From: CAYFFO01 sp964342485
GTDB taxonomy: Bacteria; Chloroflexota; Dehalococcoidia; Lucifugimonadales; CAJWER01
Direction: 5' to 3'
Assembly (NCBI GenBank): GCA_964342485.1
Contig: CAYFFO010000014.1
Location: forward strand, 1 to 47,656
Length of the DNA: 47,656 bases
The position numbers and the translations under genes were made by a program. The notes below the pieces were generated by a model. That model had not been told where the DNA came from. It worked only from the letters and a program-made list of their open reading frames with translations, and did no database searches. Each line of letters begins with the position of its first letter. Positions within the stretch are counted from its first letter, which is position 1. Positions 33,456-42,819 of this stretch are shown piece by piece.

Positions 33456-34277
33456 TTATACTCTTAAATTTGAGTCATGCCAGAAAAGTATTTTGCGTTC
33501 ACAAAAAACCAACATTATATTTAATGATACACCAATAAACGCCAGCGAAAAAACACTTGAAAATAAAGTTGGCATGTCAATATTGTTGTGGGCTACGATT
33601 ATTACACTACCCAAACCTCTATCGCCTGTAAACCACTCCCCCACTACCGCACCTATTATCGAAAGTGGCAAAGATATTCGCAATGCTGCAAATAAATACG
33701 GTAATGCTGAAGGTATCCTTAAGTGGATCATTATTTCCCATTCGGAGGCATTTAAGGTTTTAAGAAAATCCAATGAATCCATATTTACCGATTTAAGACC
33801 AACTAATGTATTAACCATTACCGGGAAAAAGGTTATTAACGCAACTATTAAAATTTTTGGCCCGGAACCGAACCCAAACCAGATTACAAACAACGGTGCT
33901 ACTGCGATTATTGGTGTAACCTTAATCAACAAAGCTATTGGAAACAAAGTTCTTTCCAAAATTTTCCAGTATCTCATCAGTATAGCCAGTGATATAGCTA
34001 TAGCCGATCCAACTACTAATCCACAAATTGCCTCGACTAGTGTAACCAACCCGTGCCTAACAAAAAACCATAAATCCCCAAATAACCTGGAAAAGATTTC
34101 ACTAGGAGGAGGCAGCAAGTAGCTTGGTAGATCAGCAATATTAATCCATACTTCCCATAAAATACCAAGCGTAACAATCACTATTAGAGGCAATAATATT
34201 TGACTGATATCAGCTAGTTTCAGATCAATAATATTTATTAACCGATTTCGCGACTTTGCATATTTGTTGTCTTCCAA
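33456..34277 (-). CDS. ABC transporter permease (SsuC/TauC family)
   Basis: A 273-residue membrane protein with six predicted helices. The cytoplasmic loop LKTLNASEWEIMIHLRIPSALPYLFAALRISLPLS is the EAA motif that docks on the ATPase. It transports the substrate bound by the neighbouring lipoprotein. The predicted start is TTG with AAGGA 4 bp upstream. The gene lies 17 bp after the ATPase gene. Confidence 0.9.
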   Translation of the reverse strand: MEDNKYAKSRNRLINIIDLKLADISQILLPLIVIVTLGILWEVWINIADLPSYLLPPPSEIFSRLFGDLWFFVRHGLVTLVEAICGLVVGSAIAISLAILMRYWKILERTLFPIALLIKVTPIIAVAPLFVIWFGFGSGPKILIVALITFFPVMVNTLVGLKSVNMDSLDFLKTLNASEWEIMIHLRIPSALPYLFAALRISLPLSIIGAVVGEWFTGDRGLGSVIIVAHNNIDMPTLFSSVFSLAFIGVSLNIMLVFCERKILFWHDSNLRV

Positions 34278-34294
34278 TTATCCTTACCCGTCGA

Positions 34295-35068
34295 TTAATG
34301 TATACATTTAGTCAAAAATAACAATCTTCTCAATTCAGTACAGTATGATTGGAATTCAGCAGTATTCTCAAGTTCAGTTTTCCTAGGCCTAGGTAGATCA
34401 ATAGAAATATCACCAACAATTTCACCAGGGATTCCAGATAATACTACCACCCTGTCAGATGTCATCACAGCCTCCAAAATACTATGAGTCACCATAACAA
34501 CTGTACGAACAGTATTTTGACATATATCCATTAAGTATTGCCTGACATCTGCTCGAGTAATCTCATCCAAGGAACCAAGTGGCTCATCCATCAATAAAAT
34601 TTTTGGGCGTGTAATCAACCCTCTTGCTAAAGATACCCTTTGAAGCATTCCTCCCGAAAGTTGATGTGGGTAATAAAAGCTATATTTCAAAAGCCCCACA
34701 GCTTTCAAAATATCTACGGGATCAACACTATCAGTCAAATATCGATTGACCTTTAGTGGTAAAGAAATATTGTCAATCACATTAAGCCAAGGAAATAGAG
34801 TGGAGTCTTGAAATACATATCCTATTGTTTTTTTTTGCCTAGCATCAAAAACTGTACTCCCATCTATAGAGACTGTCCCTGATGAGGGAATAATTAAGCC
34901 CGCAATACATTTAAGCAGAGTAGTCTTACCACAACCACTTCGACCTATCACCGAAACAAACTGTCCTTCGATGATTTCTATTCCAATACCATTTAGTGCT
35001 GCAGTCCGGCTACCACTTTCCATATAGGAATGGGTCAGCCCTTGAATTGAAACAAATGAAGTATCCAT
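34295..35068 (-). CDS. ABC transporter ATP-binding protein (SsuB/TauB family)
   Basis: A 257-residue ATPase. Walker A is GRSGCGKTTLLK, the Q-loop is in GYVFQDSTLFPWL, the signature is LSGGMLQRVSLARGL, Walker B is ILLMDEPLGSLDE, and the H-loop is VMVTHSILEA. It powers the importer formed by the permease and lipoprotein encoded downstream. It is the first gene of the minus-strand transporter operon; 35069-35277 upstream has no gene that I can see. Confidence 0.93.
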   Translation of the reverse strand: MDTSFVSIQGLTHSYMESGSRTAALNGIGIEIIEGQFVSVIGRSGCGKTTLLKCIAGLIIPSSGTVSIDGSTVFDARQKKTIGYVFQDSTLFPWLNVIDNISLPLKVNRYLTDSVDPVDILKAVGLLKYSFYYPHQLSGGMLQRVSLARGLITRPKILLMDEPLGSLDEITRADVRQYLMDICQNTVRTVVMVTHSILEAVMTSDRVVVLSGIPGEIVGDISIDLPRPRKTELENTAEFQSYCTELRRLLFLTKCIH

Positions 35069-35277
35069 AAGTCAGTTTTTTTTCACAAAATATGGTGAGA
35101 GTTTCTGAAAATTGTTATCCGAGACCTGAGCAATTGTCCAATTATCTAGATATCTAAAACAATATTGTATCCCCAGTAGAACAATTTGCAACGTATTTAC
35201 AAGTACATATGACAATCAATATCACTGTGAAGGAAACAGTACACGAACAAAAATTGAAACCAGAAATAATAATCTAA

Positions 35278-35793
35278 TTAATAAGATTGATAGCGGGCTC
35301 TTAATTCGGATAAAGGTAAGCGGTAGTCCAGATAAGTATTTGCAATTCTAATACTTTGACTAAATGTGACAAATTTTGCGTAAGGGTTAGTGATATCATC
35401 GATGTGAAGATTTTCATCCGTTATTTTAGAAATCTTTAATCTGGATTCAAGTACAACCTGTCCTGGAACTTTCTTTAAAGCAATAAACACCAAAGTACCA
35501 GCTATAATTACATCATCTAAATAACCAATAATTGGAATAAAGTCTGGAATCAATCCTAGTGGCCAAATCACGTATCCAATGGCTGTTCCCAACATAATTT
35601 TTGAAAACCTGGGAGTTCGGAAATCGCCCATTATAGTTCTATAAAACTTAAGTTCTCTGTAAAAATATGCTATCAAAGCATAAAAGAATGCAATTAAACT
35701 TTTTACCTTAGTTTTTATCCCCTGATAAATACCAAATTTAATTATGGTTTTTATCGGTCGCTTTAATTCCACATCCCTAAAGTAAATCGACAT
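35278..35793 (-). CDS. DUF1232 membrane protein
   Basis: A protein of about 171 residues. The central stretch SKIMLGTAIGYVIWPLGLIPDFIPIIGYLDDVII is the DUF1232 signature, with P-x-D-x-IP and G-x-x-DD around a membrane helix. Function is unknown. ATG at 35793 is preferred because GGAG lies 7 bp upstream. The gene stands alone, 209 bp before the ABC operon. Confidence 0.85.
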   Translation of the reverse strand: MSIYFRDVELKRPIKTIIKFGIYQGIKTKVKSLIAFFYALIAYFYRELKFYRTIMGDFRTPRFSKIMLGTAIGYVIWPLGLIPDFIPIIGYLDDVIIAGTLVFIALKKVPGQVVLESRLKISKITDENLHIDDITNPYAKFVTFSQSIRIANTYLDYRLPLSELRARYQSY

Positions 35794-36095
35794 CAATACA
35801 CTCCCCTAGAGCTATTAAATTCATGTCTCGATACAAAAAGTATCTTCAAATCACTAATAAAAACAACGTGGTTCGTTTTCGGGTTAAATTTTAAGACACC
35901 GAGCTATGCTATCCTCGACAAATAGATTGATAAAGGGTTTTATATACCACTTTTTTACTTTTTTTATACAAAATTCAGTAATTAAACGAAAATAGACTTT
36001 AATTCTTATATTTATGCTTACGAGTTGACGATTTTTTTATCCACATGAGAAGATAGCTCAAAATTATAAAGGTTTATAACATTAGAGGTCTCATT
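35794..36095. other. Divergent intergenic region
   Basis: About 300 bp between the DUF1232 gene and the propeller gene. It is AT-rich, has TTGACG at 36025-36030 without a good -10 partner at normal spacing, a TATAAC near 36075, and an AGAGG ribosome binding site about 7 bp before the ATG at 36096. No RNA gene or repeat is seen. Confidence 0.4.
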
Positions 36096-39000
36096 ATGAT
36101 TAGCACAAGTATCGACCCAATTCTTCTCGAATCAATGAAATGGCGTTGTATTGGGCCACCTCGTGGAGGGCGCGTCGTTGCAGCTGCAGGAGATCCAAAC
36201 GATCCTATGGTTTTCTATTTTGGAGCGGTTGGGGGAGGGGTATGGAAAACAACTGACGGAGGCACATACTGGGAACCTATTACCGACAACTATTTTACTA
36301 CATCTGCTGTTGGGGCCATAGCTGTATCAGATTCAGACCCTAACGTGATTTACGCTGGAACGGGTGAAGCCTGCATTAGAGGTAATGTGACACACGGTGA
36401 TGGAGTGTATAAATCGACTGATGCTGGTAAGAGTTGGAAAAATATGGGACTTAATGACAGTCGACACATATCCAGAATACGTATACACCCGAAAAACCCA
36501 GACATTGTATATGTAGCTGCATTAGGACACGCATTTGGGCCAAATAAAGAACGTGGGATCTTTAAATCTACAGATGGAGGATCCACGTGGAATCAAGTAC
36601 TTTACAAAAGTGATGAAGCCGGAGCTGCCGATCTTTCAATGGATATAACAAATCCCAGGATTTTATATGCTGCTATTTGGCAAGCCAAGAGGGAACCTTT
36701 CAATTTCACAAGTGGAGGTCCAGACAGTGGTATTCACAAATCTACCGATGGCGGAGACACTTGGGAAGATATATCTAGTAAACCAGGCCTGCCAGATGGA
36801 ATTAAAGGCCGAATCGGAATCGCAGTATCTCCAGCAAAGCCAGGGCGCGTCTGGGCAATAATAGAAGCTGATAAAAGAGGCCTGTACCGATCAGAGGACG
36901 GAGGTGACACATGGGAACTTATCAATGAAGATGCCAATCTGATGCAACGACCCTGGTATTACAGTCATGTGTATGCCGACCCTCAAAATCCGAATGTTTG
37001 TTACATATTAAATCTAAATATGTGGAAATCTACTGACGGAGGCAATAGTTTCAATCGAATAACAACTCCTCACGGCGACAATCATGAACTTTGGATAGAT
37101 CCTAAAAATCCTCAACGAATGATAGAGGGAAACGATGGAGGAGCTTGTGTTTCATTTAATGGAGGTGAAACCTGGTCAACAATTTATAACCAGTTAACAG
37201 CACAGTTCTATCATCTAACAACTGATAACCAGTTCCCCTATAGAGTTTATGCAACTCAACAAGACAATAGTGCTATAAGCGTTCCTAGCAGAACAAACAC
37301 AGGAGCAATTCCTTGGTCAGAATGCTATGCAGTTGGAAGTTCAGAGAGCGGCTATATAGCTGTCGATCCCAAAGACCCAAATGTGATATTTTCAGGTGCA
37401 ATTGGTAGTTCCCCTGGAGGTGGTGATTCCTTACTTCGATATGATCACAACATAGGACAAACCAGGATAGTGTCCGTGTGGCCTGAATACCAGTGGGGCA
37501 CGGGTATAAAAGACCACAAATATCGATTTCAATGGACCTATCCGATAGTTTTTTCGCCTCATGACCCAGACACACTTTACGTGACTGCCCAGTATGTTTT
37601 TCGATCTTTCAATGGTGGAGAAAGTTGGGAAATTATTAGCCCTGATCTAACAAGGGGTGATAAGTCTAAAATGGAACCATCTGGGGGGCCAATCACTCTC
37701 GATACCACTATGGTAGAACATTACGGAACTATATTTGCATTCTCTGAATCTCCACATGAAAAAGGTACTTTCTGGACTGGATCAGATGATGGATTAATTC
37801 ATCTATCTAAAGATGGAGGAGAGAGCTGGAATAACGTAACACCATCCGACTTACCGGAATGGACAAGAATTGATATCATCGAGATCTCTCCTCACAATCC
37901 CGCTAAAGCCTATATAGCTGCAACCCGATATAAGTGGGATGACTATCAACCTATGTTGTACAAAACCGATGATTATGGTGCAACTTGGACCAAGATCAAT
38001 GACGGTATTGAAGATAAAGATATTACGCGTGTAATAAGAGCCGATCCAGAACGGGAAGGATTATTATACGTAGGGACCGAAACCAAAGTATACGTTTCTT
38101 TCAATGACGGAAAATCGTGGCAATCTTTAAGATCTAATATGCCTATCACTCCAATCTCTGATCTAGTGGTCAAAGATAATGAACTGGTAGTGGCCACTAA
38201 TGGACGGTCTTTTTGGATATTAGATGACCTAGCGGCTCTAAGACAAATAAATTTTGAATCAACAGACAAAGAAGCTTTTCTTCTATCTCCTGGACTTACT
38301 TTTAGACAACCTCATCCGGTAGGAGCAGGTCGCCCTGGAGGTAGCGGTAAAAACTACATGTTAGGCCTAGGATATGCAGGTACATTTTACGAAAAAATGG
38401 GACCAGATGGTGATTTTACAAGAGTAATGCTTGACTGTGGTGAAAATCCCCCAAGCGGAGTAGTGGTTCACTACTATCTAAATAACTCGTCTGAAGATGA
38501 AATTAGTTTAACTTTTTATGACGAGAAAGATGTGAAAATCAGATCATTTTCTTCTAAAGAACTAGAAAATACTATTCCCGTAACTAAATCTGGAGATGTC
38601 AAACATGGAGACCCAGTAGTCAGTAAAAAGCCAGGGATGAATAGATTCATTTGGGATATGCGATATCCTGGAGCAACAAAACCAAAAATCGAAAATTCAG
38701 ATACCTTACCTGATTCTGGATATGAAGGGCCAGTCGTTCCTCCTGGTACTTACAAGGTTCATTTGGAAACAGGATCCACATCCATAATTAAAGATTTTGA
38801 GATCAGAAAGGATCCAAGAATTTTAGCAACACAAGATGATTTTCAAGAACAGTTTGATCTGCTCATAAAAATACGTGATAAAATTTCAGATACCTATGTC
38901 GCTTTTAATCAAATATCAAGTGTTAAAACTCAGATTGACTCATGGGTATCTAGAGCGACATCTGAAGGCACTAAAGACAAGATAACCAGTGTGGCAAATG

Positions 39001-39302
39001 AGATTAAGGATAAACTTGAGTCTGTAGAAACAGAGATAGTGCAGTCAAAAACTCTGGACGGCTCAGATCGAATAAGTGCTGTCTCTAGACTCGATGGGAA
39101 AATTAAAGAATTGTCAGCCGTACCAGCAAGTGCAGAATACCGTCCAACAAAACAATCAATTGAAGTTTTTCAAGATTTATCAATCCGTATAGACAATCAA
39201 CTATCGATCCTTGAAGAAATAATTAATAATGATGTCCCTAAATTTGTGGACATGATTCATGAGCTTGAAATTCCAGAAATAGATACTGCAGCTAATAATT
39301 GA
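36096..39302 (+). CDS. Large Sortilin/VPS10-like Asp-box beta-propeller protein
   Basis: A 1068-residue protein built of Asp-box/BNR blades. I count about eleven copies, such as WKTTDGGTYW, YKSTDAGKSW, FKSTDGGSTW, HKSTDGGDTW, YRSEDGGDTW, WKSTDGGNSF and SKDGGESW, between residues 50 and 690. The first blade region has IGPPRGGRVVAAAGDPNDP. After the propeller come FWILDDLAAL (about 710), an Ig-like part, and a C-terminal helical, coiled-coil-like region (about 920-1060). Related proteins of marine bacteria are usually exported, but this one begins MISTSIDPILLESMKW, with no signal peptide, and a stop lies in frame 42 bp upstream. The enzymatic role, if any, is unknown. An MFS gene follows after 65 bp. 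Confidence 0.85.
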   Translation: MISTSIDPILLESMKWRCIGPPRGGRVVAAAGDPNDPMVFYFGAVGGGVWKTTDGGTYWEPITDNYFTTSAVGAIAVSDSDPNVIYAGTGEACIRGNVTHGDGVYKSTDAGKSWKNMGLNDSRHISRIRIHPKNPDIVYVAALGHAFGPNKERGIFKSTDGGSTWNQVLYKSDEAGAADLSMDITNPRILYAAIWQAKREPFNFTSGGPDSGIHKSTDGGDTWEDISSKPGLPDGIKGRIGIAVSPAKPGRVWAIIEADKRGLYRSEDGGDTWELINEDANLMQRPWYYSHVYADPQNPNVCYILNLNMWKSTDGGNSFNRITTPHGDNHELWIDPKNPQRMIEGNDGGACVSFNGGETWSTIYNQLTAQFYHLTTDNQFPYRVYATQQDNSAISVPSRTNTGAIPWSECYAVGSSESGYIAVDPKDPNVIFSGAIGSSPGGGDSLLRYDHNIGQTRIVSVWPEYQWGTGIKDHKYRFQWTYPIVFSPHDPDTLYVTAQYVFRSFNGGESWEIISPDLTRGDKSKMEPSGGPITLDTTMVEHYGTIFAFSESPHEKGTFWTGSDDGLIHLSKDGGESWNNVTPSDLPEWTRIDIIEISPHNPAKAYIAATRYKWDDYQPMLYKTDDYGATWTKINDGIEDKDITRVIRADPEREGLLYVGTETKVYVSFNDGKSWQSLRSNMPITPISDLVVKDNELVVATNGRSFWILDDLAALRQINFESTDKEAFLLSPGLTFRQPHPVGAGRPGGSGKNYMLGLGYAGTFYEKMGPDGDFTRVMLDCGENPPSGVVVHYYLNNSSEDEISLTFYDEKDVKIRSFSSKELENTIPVTKSGDVKHGDPVVSKKPGMNRFIWDMRYPGATKPKIENSDTLPDSGYEGPVVPPGTYKVHLETGSTSIIKDFEIRKDPRILATQDDFQEQFDLLIKIRDKISDTYVAFNQISSVKTQIDSWVSRATSEGTKDKITSVANEIKDKLESVETEIVQSKTLDGSDRISAVSRLDGKIKELSAVPASAEYRPTKQSIEVFQDLSIRIDNQLSILEEIINNDVPKFVDMIHELEIPEIDTAANN

Positions 39303-39367
39303 GAATGATTACCTGCAAAATAGATAACTCTGTCGGTAATTTTTAGAAGTCTAAGACGAGTATTTAC

Positions 39368-40582
39368 ATGGTAAAAACTCGTGAATTCGCTTTTATTGCT
39401 AGCGCGGACTTTATAGTACGTACCGCATACCAAATGGGTAAATCTCCTCTACTTCCTGTTTATGCGGCAAGCCTAGGAGCAACCGATATTTTTCTCGGTT
39501 TAATAGTGTCTGTTTCAACACTAACAGGCATGTTATTGAAACCCATTATCGGGTTACTTTCTGACAATTCTAATCGTAAAATTTGGCTACTGATTGGCAC
39601 AACATTTTTTTCTCTTATACCTTTTCTATACTATTTTGTAGAAACCCCTGATCAATTATTTTTAATAAGAATAATTCATGGTACTGCAACCGCTATTTAT
39701 GGACCTGTTTCTCTAGCTTTTGTTTCAGAACTATCCAAATACCAGCAAGCTGAAAGACTAGGTTGGTTTTCTATTGCACGCAACTTAGGGTACGTAATAG
39801 GACCTATAGCAGCAGGCTGGCTACTCATGACAACAGATCCTGTTGGTGTCTTCACGATTATTGGACTCTTAAGTTCTTTGGCTTTTATACCAACTTTACT
39901 GATAAAAGAAAAAATAAAAATCCAACGTAATGATTTATTACCAAATACCGGAAATTTATTAAAGACTATAAACAAAATAGGTACTACTATAATTCAGGAA
40001 AGTACTTCAGCTATCCAATCTGGGATAAGGTCTGCGGCAGTGTGGCTCGCAGGCGGGTTAGAATCTACGATGTTGATTGCTATATACGCTGTGAAAGCTT
40101 TTGTACCATTACTAGCTATATCTTCAGGTGCGAATCTAATAACCGCAGGTGCATTCCTTTCGATCCAGGAAGCAATGCACATTATTGCTAACCCACTAGG
40201 AGGGAAATTAAGCGATAGATTTGGCTTCGTTAACCTAGCATCTATTGGAATGCTTACCCTTGGTATAGGCCTGTGTTTATTAGCTGCTCCTGTAAATGGA
40301 TATCTCATACTGGTACCAGCAATGATTTTGGGACTATCACAGGCACTAGTATTCCCTTCCACAATGGCCCTCGTCTCAAAAACAGCTAAGAAAGGATATC
40401 TAGCTACCAATATGGGTATGGTAGGATCTGCTAGAAATGCTGGGAAAATATCAGGTCCAATTATAGGAGGGTTGCTAATCCATCATTTGGACTATGATTA
40501 TACTTTTTTTGTTCTCGGATTCGCTTTTATAGCAGGTTCAGGGCTTGCATGGGTATTACTGAATAGGAGAGAAAAGCCTTAA
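39368..40582 (+). CDS. Major facilitator superfamily transporter
   Basis: A 404-residue membrane protein with twelve predicted helices. Between helices 2 and 3 lies GLLSDNSNRKIWLL, the MFS loop motif; its repeat in the second half is GGKLSDRFGFVNL. It should be a proton-driven or facilitated exporter/importer of a small molecule, but the substrate is unknown. The first 40 residues contain SADFIVRTAYQMGKSPLLPVYAASLGATD, as in drug-efflux type MFS proteins. There is no Shine-Dalgarno sequence. It converges on the SDR gene. Confidence 0.9.
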   Translation: MVKTREFAFIASADFIVRTAYQMGKSPLLPVYAASLGATDIFLGLIVSVSTLTGMLLKPIIGLLSDNSNRKIWLLIGTTFFSLIPFLYYFVETPDQLFLIRIIHGTATAIYGPVSLAFVSELSKYQQAERLGWFSIARNLGYVIGPIAAGWLLMTTDPVGVFTIIGLLSSLAFIPTLLIKEKIKIQRNDLLPNTGNLLKTINKIGTTIIQESTSAIQSGIRSAAVWLAGGLESTMLIAIYAVKAFVPLLAISSGANLITAGAFLSIQEAMHIIANPLGGKLSDRFGFVNLASIGMLTLGIGLCLLAAPVNGYLILVPAMILGLSQALVFPSTMALVSKTAKKGYLATNMGMVGSARNAGKISGPIIGGLLIHHLDYDYTFFVLGFAFIAGSGLAWVLLNRREKP

Positions 40583-40617
40583 TAACATTCACTGTAGTTT
40601 TAAGATATCCAAAATAA

Positions 40618-41358
40618 CTATCGAGTAAAAATAGCGCCTCTGACATAATCTGCATCATCCGACAATAGAAATCCAATAATTCGAGCAACATAATCCGGTG
40701 ATCCAAGATCGTTATTACTCTTACTTGATCTAGCACTAGAACCCAATCGATGCACCTGTTGTTCGATTATTCCTAATTTCAGAGGGGTACGTATTTCACC
40801 TGGACAAACCACATTTACACGAATACCCTCATCCACCAGTTTGGCCTCGAGAGTCATAGCTAGACCATTAACCCCTCCTTTACTTGCTCCGTAAGATATC
40901 GTACTACTACCCCCTGTAACTCCAGCACCCGAGGCTATCATTACTATCACTCCGCCACCAGTTTTCTTTAAAATAGGCACAGCATATTTAGAAGAAAAAA
41001 AACACCCCTTCAGATTAATATCTATCGTTGCATCCCATACTTGTTCTGAAACATCTTCAATTGGAACTAGCGAGTCCCGAGCAATTGCTGCCGCTGTGAC
41101 AATGCCATCTATACCTGCCATCTTGACTTCAGCTGTTTCCATGAGTATTTGTACATCTTCCTCAATTGATACATCAGTTCTAAGAAACCAGGCCTTACCT
41201 CCCATTTCAATGATTTTTGAAACACATTTATTACCATCAATCTCATTATTATCTGCTATGAAAACCATTGCTCCCTTATCAGCACAATATAGGGCGGTAG
41301 CATGGCCAATACCTGTAGCCCCACCAGTAATTACTAACTTTTTATTCTTGAGTGTCAT
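40618..41358 (-). CDS. Short-chain dehydrogenase/reductase
   Basis: A 246-residue classical SDR. The cofactor loop is LVITGGATGIGHATA, followed by an acidic residue in FIADNNE that favours NAD. The catalytic tyrosine and lysine are in ISYGASKGGVNGL, the serine is in MIASGAG, and CPGEIRTPL follows. It oxidises or reduces a sugar or hydroxy acid. Start and stop overlap the upstream TIM-barrel gene by 17 bp, so it is the last gene of the operon. Confidence 0.92.
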   Translation of the reverse strand: MTLKNKKLVITGGATGIGHATALYCADKGAMVFIADNNEIDGNKCVSKIIEMGGKAWFLRTDVSIEEDVQILMETAEVKMAGIDGIVTAAAIARDSLVPIEDVSEQVWDATIDINLKGCFFSSKYAVPILKKTGGGVIVMIASGAGVTGGSSTISYGASKGGVNGLAMTLEAKLVDEGIRVNVVCPGEIRTPLKLGIIEQQVHRLGSSARSSKSNNDLGSPDYVARIIGFLLSDDADYVRGAIFTR

Positions 41359-42226
41359 TAATAAATTCTCCAGGATTCCAAGTTACCCCAGCTTCTATAC
41401 CTAAACTATATAGCGCTTTACCAGCCTCTAAAATTTTGCTATCGGGAAGATGTTCGATCATGAGGTACCCGTCAGAACAATATTTTTGGAAATTAATCAG
41501 GAAAGATTTATGATCAAGCAATCCATATCCAATAGCTTCTTCTTCAATATGTAATACCAACTTATTCTCTACAATAAAATCTTTTGCATGGCCGCTTATT
41601 GTATAAGTGCCTAACACATCAAATAGATGTTCCAACAAAGATGAAGTGTCATAAGCTTGGCTTAAACTACCAACAAAATTAACAGGATCCATATTAAAAC
41701 CCAGAGCATTAGACCCAACCTTTTCAATAAATTCCTTAATTTTCTCCGGCGTATTAAGAATTGACAAAACATGTCCTTCAACAGCAAGCTTTATTCCCTG
41801 TGCCTCAGCCTCTATGCAAATCTCTTTAACACTATCTATCAGAACCTGGAAAGTTTCAGGCTTATAATTATCTGGATGCGGATACCATGATCCGTTTGGA
41901 TTTATGCTACCAGGTCTCAAATACAAAGTGTCAGCATTTAGCCACCTAGAAACTTTACACATATATTGCATTACCCTAATACCTTCTTGGCGTAGGTTGC
42001 GATCACTGGATATTAGATCTGGATTATTTGCATTAACCTGACATGGTTTCACTCCACCAGATTCTAAAATCGTTCTCAATTTCTCTGTTTCAGATTTTGT
42101 AGTAATTAAAGGCTGCTGATATCTACAAGCGACCCCTGCAAAACCAAAATCTCTTATCTTATTGACTGTTTCATCAGTAACATCATTCAGATTTGATGGC
42201 ATTAATCCCTGTATAGCCAAATACAT
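41342..42226 (-). CDS. Sugar-phosphate isomerase/epimerase-like TIM-barrel protein
   Basis: A protein of about 294 residues in the xylose isomerase-like TIM-barrel family. GFAGVACRYQQP, then WLNADTLYLRPGS, then GIKLAVEGHVLSIL (a metal-ligand glutamate), NALGFNMDPVNFVG (an aspartate), HAKDFI, and HLPDSKI are in the usual order. It probably isomerises or epimerises a sugar or keto acid. ATG at 42226 is preferred, because GGAG lies 8 bp before it, within the stop of the YbaK-like gene. It is translated together with the SDR. Confidence 0.8.
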   Translation of the reverse strand: MYLAIQGLMPSNLNDVTDETVNKIRDFGFAGVACRYQQPLITTKSETEKLRTILESGGVKPCQVNANNPDLISSDRNLRQEGIRVMQYMCKVSRWLNADTLYLRPGSINPNGSWYPHPDNYKPETFQVLIDSVKEICIEAEAQGIKLAVEGHVLSILNTPEKIKEFIEKVGSNALGFNMDPVNFVGSLSQAYDTSSLLEHLFDVLGTYTISGHAKDFIVENKLVLHIEEEAIGYGLLDHKSFLINFQKYCSDGYLMIEHLPDSKILEAGKALYSLGIEAGVTWNPGEFINDTQE

Positions 42227-42230
42227 AAAT

Positions 42231-42731
42231 CTATTCTCCACCAAAAGGGATACTCAATCCCTCTACAATTGTCGAATTAGGCAATTTGGTAAGTTCTTCT
42301 GGGGAAATTTTCAATTTTGAGGATCGATCACCAGACCCCAAAATAACAAAATCCAATTCAAACAATTTTTCGTCTAAATAAATTTCAATAAATTCAGGTA
42401 ATGCAAATGGTGTTACACCACCAATCATCATTCCAGTAAGTTCAACTGTTTTCTCCGAACTGGCAAACGAAAGTCTCGAAACTCCCATGATTTTACGTAC
42501 TGTCTTATTAACGCTAATTCTGTCAGAGCCTCTAACAATACATACTGCATACTTCACAGGTTCTTTTTTAGACGCGACTAATATAGTATTACCGCAATTA
42601 ACCAGCTGGAATCCATACTGTTTACAAAATTCTTCTGTATCGGCAAATTTATCCTCGCAATCAAGAATCTCACATGATATACCTAGTTTATCAATTGATT
42701 CACTTACTATTTGTGACAATTTGTTATCCAT
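42231..42731 (-). CDS. YbaK/ProX-like aminoacyl-tRNA deacylase
   Basis: A 166-residue protein of the YbaK editing-domain family. The segments TVRKIMGVSRLSFAS, GMMIGGVTPFALP and EIYLDEKLFELDFVILGSGDRSSKLKISPEEL follow the family pattern, with GG-x-TPF and the late G-x-G-D-R. Such proteins remove wrongly attached amino acids from tRNA. It sits inside a catabolic operon, an odd place for a translation quality factor, with a 3' end abutting the TIM-barrel gene. There is no Shine-Dalgarno sequence upstream. Confidence 0.8.
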   Translation of the reverse strand: MDNKLSQIVSESIDKLGISCEILDCEDKFADTEEFCKQYGFQLVNCGNTILVASKKEPVKYAVCIVRGSDRISVNKTVRKIMGVSRLSFASSEKTVELTGMMIGGVTPFALPEFIEIYLDEKLFELDFVILGSGDRSSKLKISPEELTKLPNSTIVEGLSIPFGGE

Positions 42732-42819
42732 TTTAATTTTACCGCTTCAATACAAGCCTATTTTCTATTTCAAAGTTTTCATCTGTATATAAAATAGAAC
42801 TTTATCCGACCCTAACTTG

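Noticed and set aside
33493..34122. Long plus-strand open frame of 209 codons
   Set aside because: It is fully antisense to the ABC permease gene, which has the EAA loop and membrane helices; the plus-strand product has no recognisable features.
39994..40410. Minus-strand open frame of 138 codons
   Set aside because: It is antisense to the MFS transporter and shows no motif or ribosome binding site.
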